Assembly: GCA_900754855.1 (NCBI GenBank)
Contig: CAAEEI010000029.1
Location: 1-7,861 of the forward strand
DNA from: Lachnospiraceae bacterium
GTDB lineage: Bacteria > Bacillota > Clostridia > Lachnospirales > Lachnospiraceae
Direction: 5' to 3'
Length of the DNA: 7,861 nucleotides
Below the pieces are notes generated by a model that made no database searches, had not been told where the DNA came from, and saw only the letters and a program-made list of their open reading frames with translations. Positions 1 to 5,633 of this stretch are shown here, piece after piece. A program made the position numbers and the translations under genes. Within the stretch, counting starts at the first letter, position 1, and each line of letters opens with the position of its first letter.

Positions 1-1
1 G

Positions 2-82
2 GCAGGATACGACGTATATTCGCAGGCAAGAATCGGCAGGCTGGATGCCGGCGTCATTGAATTTCTGGATGCAGACGCCTGA
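2..82 (+). CDS. C-terminal end of an unidentified protein (5' truncated by window edge)
   Basis: An open frame enters from the left edge and stops with TGA at 80-82. It gives 26 residues that end in ..RLDAGVIEFLDADA. Its codon choice and residue mix look like real coding sequence, and its stop lies only three bases before the 3' end of the convergent yqeC gene. The fragment is too short for a family call and I do not recognise it. Its place beside yqeC makes a molybdenum- or selenium-related gene possible, but that is context only. A minus-strand frame across the same bases (starting near 93 or 57) is also open to the window edge, so the coding strand is likely rather than certain. Confidence 0.5.
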   Translation, partial: AGYDVYSQARIGRLDAGVIEFLDADA

Positions 83-85
83 GAA

Positions 86-859
86 TCATTCATAAAGTAA
101 CCCTGATTGCAGAGAGACAATGTGGCAGTCTACGCCCTTGTCTCTTATTTTTTTGCAAAGAAGTTGTACAGAAGACAGACTGTGGGGAGACAGGAGATCC
201 GCCTGATTCAGAAGAATCTGGAAGCGCTGGTCTTTACGAACCTGTTTTCGCAGTCCACAGGGAGAAAGGGCAATCAGTTCCAGAAGATCCGGGGTGATTT
301 GTCCCCCGGAAGAATCCAGAGCCGGGAGAAGATCCGGAAAGGTGCGGGAAGCAGAAGAAAGACCAAATAAAACTTCACTGGCCGGCCGGTATAAAGCGGA
401 AAGACCCATGATGCCCACCACAGTATCCGTCTTTGGGAAAAAAACAGGTTCCCTCTGTCGTGGGATTTTTAAGGGATTTTTTTTCGCCCCGTCTCCCTCG
501 CAGACAATCCGGTCAGGGACGTCGGCAATCTCTTCCAGAAAAGAGAGGGGAAAAGATCCCCATTTATGCGTATGAGATTCCGGTTTTCCCAGAGCGACAA
601 GGCTGCGGGTACGAAAGGCTTCCTCCAAAGATTTTTTCTGTCCGCAGGTCAGCAGAAGGGCTTCGGACAGATGAGACGGAGGAAAAATGTGGGTGGTTGT
701 GGTCAGCAGGGTGGATTGACCGCAGGAAGAAAAACCCTGCGAAAGGAGGGAAAGCAGAGTAGTTTTTCCTCCTGCCCCGATGACGGTGGTGCGTTTGCTG
801 TTGTCCATGTGTAAAAAAGAAATCCATTCTTCCGGTGAGGAAATGGAATATGTATGCAT
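86..859 (-). CDS. yqeC: YqeC-family selenium-dependent hydroxylase accessory protein
   Basis: A 257-residue protein matching the YqeC family, a putative nucleotide-binding accessory factor linked by genome context to selenium-dependent molybdenum hydroxylases. Its biochemical reaction is not established. Visible motifs are a glycine-rich phosphate-binding loop GAGGKTT at residues 28-34, a threonine-rich TTTTH at 53-57, and an acidic EGDGAK at 121-126 that could bind metal or nucleotide. All are hallmarks of the family, and the length is normal. No signal peptide or membrane segment is visible, so it should be cytoplasmic. The ATG at 857-859 is preceded on the minus strand by AGGAGGT about five bases upstream, which fixes the start. 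The gene is divergent from selD, so it has its own promoter, and it converges with the gene ending at 82. Confidence 0.9.
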   Translation of the reverse strand: MHTYSISSPEEWISFLHMDNSKRTTVIGAGGKTTLLSLLSQGFSSCGQSTLLTTTTHIFPPSHLSEALLLTCGQKKSLEEAFRTRSLVALGKPESHTHKWGSFPLSFLEEIADVPDRIVCEGDGAKKNPLKIPRQREPVFFPKTDTVVGIMGLSALYRPASEVLFGLSSASRTFPDLLPALDSSGGQITPDLLELIALSPCGLRKQVRKDQRFQILLNQADLLSPHSLSSVQLLCKKIRDKGVDCHIVSLQSGLLYE

Positions 860-978
860 AATGACCTCCTGAATGCAGAAAATGTGCGCGGGTGTTTACG
901 GAAAAATCTCCTGCTTGCTTTTTTTGTTTTTCCCTGATAAAGTGATAGAAAGGAAAAATAAGAAAATGGTTTACAAGA

Positions 979-987
979 AGTATAACA
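979..987 (-). promoter_or_regulatory. Possible extended -10 promoter for yqeC
   Basis: Read on the minus strand these bases are TGTTATACT, a good match to an extended -10 element (TGnTATAAT). No clear -35 box lies 17 bases upstream, which an extended -10 promoter can tolerate. Transcription would start near 972 and leave a yqeC leader of roughly 110 bases. The same AT-rich patch reads TATAAC on the plus strand, but I find no well-spaced -35 for a selD promoter there. Inferred from sequence similarity only. Confidence 0.3.
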
Positions 988-1015
988 TATTTTTCCGACA
1001 GGAGAAAAGAAAAAA

Positions 1016-1044
1016 GGAGGGACGGAAGTATATCCGGAGAAATG
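1016..1044 (+). promoter_or_regulatory. selD translation initiation region with misplaced Shine-Dalgarno
   Basis: A strong GGAGG (1016-1020) sits 21 bases before the only plausible in-frame ATG (1042). It is nine bases before an in-frame ATA (1030-1032), which would be normal spacing for that codon. Either the ATG is used with a weak, close-lying GGAGA (1036-1040), or initiation uses a non-standard codon and adds four residues. The family needs no extra N-terminal sequence here, so I keep the ATG. Confidence 0.4.
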
Positions 1045-2067
1045 AAGGAAAAGATACCATTTTGTAAAGGCGGAGGCTGTACAGCGAAACTTGGCCCGGG
1101 GATTCTGGAAAGGGTACTCAGCCGGTTGCCGGAAGGGAGAAAGGACGATCGGCTTCTGGTCGGATACGACAGCCATGATGATGCCGCCGTTTATAAAATC
1201 AGTGAGGATACCGCCATTGTGCAGACATTGGATTTCTTTCCGCCCATGGTGGAAGATCCCTATACCTTTGGCAAAATTGCAGCGGCCAATGCCCTCAGCG
1301 ACATTTATGCCATGGGGGGCGAGGTCAAAACCGCTCTGAATATTGTATGTTTTCCGGAGCAGATGGATTTGAATGTTCTGGGAGAAATCATGCAGGGAGG
1401 ACAGGAAAAAGTGAATGAAGCCGGAGGGATTCTGGCCGGAGGGCATTCCATAGCGGATGACAGCGTGAAATATGGTTTGTCGGTTACCGGCATCGTTCAT
1501 CCGGCGCATATCTTACCCAATGACGGTTGCCGGGAAGGTGACCGGCTGATTCTGACCAAACCGCTTGGCGTGGGGATCGTCACCACTGCGGGAAGAGTGG
1601 GAGAAACAACAGAAAGCGCCATGGAAGAGGCCGTTTGTTCGATGACTACGCTGAATAAATATGCAGCGCAGATCGCGGCCAAATATCCGGTACACGGCTG
1701 CACGGATATTACCGGATTCGGATTTCTCGGCCATCTACATGAGATGCTGCATGGACAATATTCCTGCCAGGTCTATGCCCGGCAGATTCCTTATCTTCAG
1801 GAGGCCTGGCGGTGTGCCGATGAATTTCTGCTGACGGCTGCCGGACAGCGTAACCGTAACTATGTGGGCGATGCGGTGGATTTTGCCGGAGTGCCGTTTG
1901 CCTTAGAAGAAATTCTTTTCGATCCGCAGACTTCGGGCGGATTATTGTTCAGCGTGGCGCCCGACGCCGCAGATGAGCTGTTTAAAGAAATACAGACGTT
2001 GGGACTGCCGTGCGGGATTGTGGGGCAGATTACGAAAAAAAGAGAAAAAGAAATCTATCTGGTATGA
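1042..2067 (+). CDS. selD: Selenide, water dikinase (selenophosphate synthetase), Cys form
   Basis: A 341-residue SelD, which converts selenide and ATP to selenophosphate, AMP and phosphate in the cytosol. The N-terminal active-site pair is Cys13 and Lys16 (GGCTAKLG), at the positions of E. coli Cys17 and Lys20. Cys13 is an ordinary TGT codon, so this is not the selenocysteine form. Metal/ATP-binding aspartates are visible at 47 (DDAAV), 87 (ALSDIYAMGG) and 222 (TDITGFG), with AGGHS at 132-136 and DPQTSGG at 294-300. Length is normal. The start is uncertain: the best Shine-Dalgarno (GGAGG, 1016-1020) is 21 bases before this ATG, and only a weak GGAGA directly abuts it. The frame upstream is open but has no ATG, GTG or TTG close by. 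selD heads the plus-strand selenium run. With yqeB and yqeC beside it, its product probably feeds a labile-selenium molybdenum hydroxylase. Confidence 0.95.
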   Translation: MKEKIPFCKGGGCTAKLGPGILERVLSRLPEGRKDDRLLVGYDSHDDAAVYKISEDTAIVQTLDFFPPMVEDPYTFGKIAAANALSDIYAMGGEVKTALNIVCFPEQMDLNVLGEIMQGGQEKVNEAGGILAGGHSIADDSVKYGLSVTGIVHPAHILPNDGCREGDRLILTKPLGVGIVTTAGRVGETTESAMEEAVCSMTTLNKYAAQIAAKYPVHGCTDITGFGFLGHLHEMLHGQYSCQVYARQIPYLQEAWRCADEFLLTAAGQRNRNYVGDAVDFAGVPFALEEILFDPQTSGGLLFSVAPDAADELFKEIQTLGLPCGIVGQITKKREKEIYLV

Positions 2068-2136
2068 TCGCAGCGTGTGGTGAATCCTTATTGATCACCA
2101 ATCATAAGATAACCAGAAAAGAGGAGGAAAAGAAAC

Positions 2137-2850
2137 ATGAAAATTACGGTAAATGCCATGGGCGATACCTGTCCTATTCCGGTAATCAAAACAAAAAAAG
2201 CCATGAAAACCATGGAAAACGGCGGCACAGTGGAAGTGCTGGTGGACAATGAAATCGCCGTGCAGAATCTGATGAAAATGGCCAGACAAAAAGCCTGTGA
2301 AAGTTCGGCCAGAAAACTGGCGCAGCAGCAGTATCAGGTGACCATCGTTGTGCCGGAACAAACGAAAACAACGGAGAACATAAATCCGGAAACAGAAGAA
2401 AAATCCGGGGGAGCATCCGTGGATTTTCTGACAGGCGGCCAGGAAACAGCAACACAGGAAGAAAACAAGAGGGTGACGGGCGGCGCAGATTCCTGTATTC
2501 CTGACGGAAGGAAAAAGAAAAAAATCGTGGTTCTGCGTTCTTCCCGAATGGGAGAAGGCAACGACGAACTGGGAACCGTACTGATGAAAGGCTTTATCTA
2601 TGCCCTGACGGAACTGGAAGAACTGCCGGAAACCATTTTACTGTATAATGGCGGCGCGCAGCTTTCCTGTCAGGGATCGGATTCTCTGGAAGACCTCAAA
2701 ACACTGGAGGCGCAGGGGGTGGAAATCCTGACCTGCGGAACCTGTCTGAACTATTATGGTTTATCGGATCAACTGGCGGTAGGAACCGTGACCAACATGT
2801 ATGTCATTGCAGAAACCATGACAACGGCCGATACCATTATCTGTCCATGA
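2137..2850 (+). CDS. yedF: Selenium metabolism protein YedF (TusA-like + DsrE-like domains)
   Basis: A 237-residue two-domain protein of the selenium-associated YedF family. Residues 1-72 form a SirA/TusA-like domain with the signature CPIP (Cys12), the persulfide-carrying cysteine position in TusA. Residues about 73-128 are a polar Glu/Thr/Lys-rich linker. Residues 129-237 resemble a DsrE-like fold, with LRSSRMGEG near 133-141, Cys178, and a CGTC pair (Cys200, Cys203) followed by LNYYGL. Known: the family co-occurs with selD. Inferred: it carries or delivers sulfur- or selenium-bound cysteine intermediates. AGGAGG at 2122-2127 is nine bases before the ATG and supports the start. The gap after selD is 69 bases with no terminator, so co-transcription is likely. 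Its stop is followed within 12 bases by the yqeB start. Confidence 0.92.
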   Translation: MKITVNAMGDTCPIPVIKTKKAMKTMENGGTVEVLVDNEIAVQNLMKMARQKACESSARKLAQQQYQVTIVVPEQTKTTENINPETEEKSGGASVDFLTGGQETATQEENKRVTGGADSCIPDGRKKKKIVVLRSSRMGEGNDELGTVLMKGFIYALTELEELPETILLYNGGAQLSCQGSDSLEDLKTLEAQGVEILTCGTCLNYYGLSDQLAVGTVTNMYVIAETMTTADTIICP

Positions 2851-2861
2851 GGAGTCAGAAT

Positions 2862-3683
2862 ATGATGAATGCGTTACAATGGAAGAAAAATCTGGTGATC
2901 GTCCGTGGCGGGGGAGATATTGCCACGGGAACCATTGCCAGGTTATACCAGTGTGGATTTCCCCTGTTGATTCTGGAAACCGCCAATCCAAGCTGTATCC
3001 GAAGAACCATCAGCTTTTGTGAAGCCGTAACGGAATCGGAGATGGTGGTGGAAGGGATGAAGGCGAAAAAGGCGGCGTCTCTGGAGGAAGCCTACGAGAT
3101 TTATCAGCAGGGCGGTATTCCGCTGATGGTGGACGAAGAGGGACTGCTCATCGGCGCTGTCCATCCGGCGGTGGTGGTTGACGCCATACTGGCCAAAAAA
3201 AATCTGGGAACAAAAATTACAGATGCACCGATTGTGATCGGACTGGGACCTGGATTTACTGCCGGAAAAGACGTTCATGCCGTCATAGAAACCAAAAGGG
3301 GTCATGATCTTGGCCGGGTAATTTATGAAGGAACGGCCATAGCCAACACCGGTGTGCCGGGAATCATCGGCGGCTATGGAAAGGAACGGGTGATTCATGC
3401 CCCTGTTTTCGGGAGATGGCATGGCAGAAAAAATATAGGAGAAATTGTAGAAAAAGGAGAAGTTATTGCCCGGGTGGATGAGCATCCGGTGACAGCAACC
3501 ATTTCCGGCGTTCTCAGAGGGATGATCCGGGAAGGTTATCCGGTTGAAAAAGGATTAAAAGTGGCGGACATTGATCCCCGTATTGCCGAGAAGGAGAATT
3601 GTTACCGCATTTCGGATAAAGCCCGGTGTGTGGCCGGAGGGGTGCTGGAATCGATTCTTCATCTGGAAAAGAGGCAGTCATGA
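2862..3683 (+). CDS. yqeB: YqeB-family (EF2563-type) selenium-dependent molybdenum hydroxylase system protein
   Basis: A 273-residue protein of the YqeB family, found with selD and yqeC in genomes carrying selenium-dependent molybdenum hydroxylases. Its exact reaction is unknown; a role in inserting or handling the labile selenium of the molybdenum cofactor is inferred from distribution. The N-terminus has a nucleotide-binding-like VRGGGDIATG (14-23). The centre has IGLGPGFTAGKD (127-137) and ETKRGHDLGR (143-152). The C-terminal segment ISGVLRGMIREGYPVEKG (214-231) resembles a small barrel domain of the biotinyl/lipoyl type. An in-frame ATG at 2847 overlaps the yedF stop and would add five residues. 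I prefer 2862 because GGAG at 2851-2854 is seven bases before it, while 2847 has no ribosome binding site. The stop overlaps the next start (ATGA), indicating translational coupling. Confidence 0.92.
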   Translation: MMNALQWKKNLVIVRGGGDIATGTIARLYQCGFPLLILETANPSCIRRTISFCEAVTESEMVVEGMKAKKAASLEEAYEIYQQGGIPLMVDEEGLLIGAVHPAVVVDAILAKKNLGTKITDAPIVIGLGPGFTAGKDVHAVIETKRGHDLGRVIYEGTAIANTGVPGIIGGYGKERVIHAPVFGRWHGRKNIGEIVEKGEVIARVDEHPVTATISGVLRGMIREGYPVEKGLKVADIDPRIAEKENCYRISDKARCVAGGVLESILHLEKRQS

Positions 3684-3916
3684 GAAAAAAGGAACGTAAG
3701 GTGGTTCTGACATTTGCCACCACTACGGCAGCCATGCACATGGAACAGTGCTGTAAAATGAACGGCCTGCCGGGAAGGCTGATTCCGGTGCCGACAGCCA
3801 TCACTGCCGGCTGCGGACTGGCCTGGACCGTGTATCCGGAGGAAAAAGAACAGGTTCTTGCGGCCATGGAAAAAGAAGGTCTGGAACCGGAAGGCATATT
3901 TATTCTGGATATTTAA
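3680..3916 (+). CDS. DUF3343 (Se/S carrier-like) small protein
   Basis: A 78-residue cytoplasmic protein of the DUF3343 family, described as a putative Se/S carrier-like domain and common in selenium gene clusters. A hydrophobic strand (VVLTFATTTAAMHME) is followed by a helix with Cys24-Cys25. Then comes the family signature PVPTAITAGCGLAW (36-49) with Cys45, the likely chalcogen-binding cysteine, and a short C-terminal alpha/beta segment. This matches the usual size of stand-alone members. The start was chosen at 3680 because its ATG overlaps the yqeB TGA (ATGA) and residue 1 then begins the conserved domain. A start at 3626 would add 18 residues read out of frame inside yqeB. It is the last recognisable gene of the selenium run. 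A carrier role is inference from family and context. Confidence 0.85.
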   Translation: MRKKERKVVLTFATTTAAMHMEQCCKMNGLPGRLIPVPTAITAGCGLAWTVYPEEKEQVLAAMEKEGLEPEGIFILDI

Positions 3917-3963
3917 AATAAAGACAAACGGAAAAAACACAAACAGGAAAGGGAGGAAAAGAA

Positions 3964-4440
3964 ATGAAGAAAACAAGGAAAAAGATGATGATGTATATCG
4001 CTGTTTTTCTTTTGCTTTTGGGAAACAGTGCGCCGGTGTATACCCAGGCTGCCAGCAAAACGGGGACTTACCTTAAAGTATATAAGGTAAAACGGGATTC
4101 ACGTTATCCTGTTTATATTCAACCATCGTATGGCATAGTCATTAATCGAATCAAAAAAGGAAACATTCGTTTTCAGATCAGCAAATGTGGCCTCAACGGT
4201 TCCCCTCTTTATGAAACCAATATCATCAATGCCCGGTTAAAGAACAATAAAGCGGTCTTTACCTGGAAAGATGGTTGGTCAAATCAGGGTAATGGCGTAT
4301 TGAAGCTGGGAAAAGGATATGTCAGACTGAAAATGACCCAGACGGTGACGGCAAAATGGAATCGTTCCACTTTAGATACCTTTGGAAAATTTATAAAAAT
4401 AAAAAAGAAAAATAACAAAAAGAAAGTTTATGTTTTTTAA
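3964..4440 (+). CDS. Small secreted basic protein of unknown function
   Basis: A 158-residue protein with a clear Sec signal peptide: a basic start (KKTRKK), a hydrophobic core at about 10-27 (IAVFLLLLG), and a probable cleavage after QAA at 28-30. The mature part of about 128 residues is rich in Lys, Asn and aromatics. It contains GLNGSPLYETN (76-86), a TWKDGWSNQGNG stretch (100-111) and a C-terminal Lys/Asn tail (147-154). It has one cysteine and no lipobox, LPxTG motif or membrane anchor. From memory, the NGSPLY..TN / WKD.WSN.G.G pattern recurs in uncharacterised secreted proteins of gut Clostridia; I cannot confirm this without a search. GGGAGG lies just upstream of the ATG. It follows the DUF3343 gene by 47 bases with no terminator between and is followed by a strong one, so it may share the selenium transcript, though its lower GC suggests a separate history. 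Confidence 0.75.
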   Translation: MKKTRKKMMMYIAVFLLLLGNSAPVYTQAASKTGTYLKVYKVKRDSRYPVYIQPSYGIVINRIKKGNIRFQISKCGLNGSPLYETNIINARLKNNKAVFTWKDGWSNQGNGVLKLGKGYVRLKMTQTVTAKWNRSTLDTFGKFIKIKKKNNKKKVYVF

Positions 4441-4462
4441 AAAAGTCTGTGATTTTTAATGG

Positions 4463-4498
4463 AAAAAATTGTCCAACCAGGGTTGGACAATTTTTTTT
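4463..4498 (+). terminator. Strong Rho-independent terminator
   Basis: A perfect inverted repeat (arms 4463-4478 and 4481-4496) forms a hairpin with core TTGTCCAACC/GGTTGGACAA. The outer arms are A-run and T-run, and the sequence ends in eight T residues (4491-4498). It lies 22 bases after the stop of the secreted-protein gene and ends the left-hand transcription unit. The A-run on its left flank means it could also stop transcription from the right. Confidence 0.95.
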
Positions 4499-4625
4499 AT
4501 TTTGGCTGAAAGAAAACCATCATCCCATATTGTGTGTTTTCGTTGTTGCGAAGGTTGGTATGTAAAGATGTTTCCTGTTCGTATATCATAGAGTTAAGAA
4601 AAAAAGATGACAGGGGAGGAAACCG
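4499..4625 (+). promoter_or_regulatory. Intergenic region that must hold the promoter of the sugar operon
   Basis: This 127-base gap lies between a strong terminator and the DhaK-like gene, so a promoter is expected here. TATATC/TATCAT at 4582-4589 is the best -10-like patch, but I see no -35 at proper spacing, and no convincing operator palindrome. A strong GGGGAGG (4613-4619) serves the gene at 4626. The promoter is inferred from layout, not from a good motif. Confidence 0.35.
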
Positions 4626-5618
4626 ATGAAGAAAATTATAGACAATAAAAAAACACTGGTAGAAGATATGCTGAAAGGTTATGTGAAAGCGTTTCCGGAC
4701 AGAGTGAAATTATTGGGTAAGAATATTTTGCTTCGTAAAGAAGAAAAAGAAGCAGAGAAAACCGCAGTCATCATCGGGAATGGAAGCGGTCATGAGCCGG
4801 CGATGATCGATCTGGTGGGAAAAGGTCTTTTCGATGCCAATGTATGTGGAAAAATATTTGCTGCGCCATCACCCATTGCTATGATGGAAGCCGTAAAGGA
4901 AATGGCAAAAAATGGACGAAAAGAGATATTGATTTTAGTCTCTTCTCATGCCGGAGACATTTTGAATGCGAAAATGACGGGAATGTTAGCGGCGGCAGAA
5001 GGCATAAATGTAGGACAGGTAGTGTTATGGGATGATATTTCCAGCGCGCCAAAAGGAAGGGAAGAAGAACGGAGAGGAACGGCAGGATTATTTTTCCCTT
5101 ATAAAGTGGTATGCGCAGCAGCAGAGGACGGAATGGCCATGGACGCATTGATCAAGCTGGCGGAAAAAACAAGGGATAATACAAGAACCCTGAGCGTGGC
5201 AATCAAAAGCGGCACCCATCCGGAAACCGGTCTTCCTACATTTTCTTTACCGGAAGATGAAATCGAAGTGGGAATGGGTGTGCATGGAGAAGCAGGAACA
5301 GGCAGAATGAAAATGCCGACGGCAAAAGAATTAACGGAGTATATGCTGGAAAAAATTATTGAAGATAAACCATTCTGTGCCGGAGATCAGGTGGGAATCC
5401 TGCTGAATAATGCAGGAGCGATGACCAGAATGGAGCTCATGATCATTTATAAACATATCGCAAGGATTATGGAAGAAAAAGGAATCAACATAGTAAGAAA
5501 CTGGGTGGGAACCTACGTTACCACTCAGGAAATGGCGGGATTTTCCATCGCTGTATGTAAAATGGATGAGGAAATTTTGAACTATTATGACTATGCGGCA
5601 GATAGTCCGTTGTTTTAA
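4626..5618 (+). CDS. DhaK-type (DAK1) ketose kinase subunit, divergent
   Basis: A 330-residue protein of the DhaK family, the substrate-binding subunit of dihydroxyacetone-type kinases. It forms a covalent hemiaminal with the ketone while a DhaL partner brings the phosphate. Conserved catalytic positions are present: His56 (GNGSGHEPA, 51-59), Asp111 (AGD) and His220 (GMGVHGE), matching E. coli His56, Asp109 and His218. FAAPSP (78-83) and the PTFSLPEDE segment (204-212) also fit, and the length is normal. Two changes stand out. The usual GGGSGHEP reads GNGSGHEP, and the usual KNYTGD/KNYSGD substrate loop reads SSHAGD (106-111), losing the Lys-Asn pair. With an isomerase next and an aldolase after it, a larger ketose than dihydroxyacetone is likely (inference). 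No DhaL gene follows directly; one may lie beyond 7861. The start is set by GGGGAGG seven bases upstream. Confidence 0.88.
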   Translation: MKKIIDNKKTLVEDMLKGYVKAFPDRVKLLGKNILLRKEEKEAEKTAVIIGNGSGHEPAMIDLVGKGLFDANVCGKIFAAPSPIAMMEAVKEMAKNGRKEILILVSSHAGDILNAKMTGMLAAAEGINVGQVVLWDDISSAPKGREEERRGTAGLFFPYKVVCAAAEDGMAMDALIKLAEKTRDNTRTLSVAIKSGTHPETGLPTFSLPEDEIEVGMGVHGEAGTGRMKMPTAKELTEYMLEKIIEDKPFCAGDQVGILLNNAGAMTRMELMIIYKHIARIMEEKGINIVRNWVGTYVTTQEMAGFSIAVCKMDEEILNYYDYAADSPLF

Positions 5619-5633
5619 AGAAAGAGGGAAAAA

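Noticed and set aside
873..1067. Plus-strand 64-residue frame ahead of selD
   Set aside because: It has no good ribosome binding site, is Lys/Arg-rich low-complexity sequence, and runs out of frame into selD.
703..1509. Long minus-strand open frame of 268 residues across the yqeC/selD junction
   Set aside because: It overlaps both yqeC and selD in other frames, crosses their shared upstream region, and its translation resembles no protein family.
2079..2099. Inverted repeat GGTGA...TCACC between selD and yedF
   Set aside because: Only five base pairs with an 11-base loop and no T-run; too weak for a terminator or operator claim.
2943..3485. Minus-strand 180-residue frame inside yqeB
   Set aside because: It is the shadow of a strongly supported yqeB, with no ribosome binding site or recognisable domain.
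1042..3916. In-frame TGA selenocysteine codons in the selenium genes
   Set aside because: SelD Cys13 is TGT, and each gene reaches family length at its own stop with no homologous continuation seen beyond it.
4560..4575. Possible catabolite-repression (cre) site before the DhaK-like gene
   Set aside because: ATGTAAAGATGTTTCC lacks the central CG and other key positions of the cre consensus.
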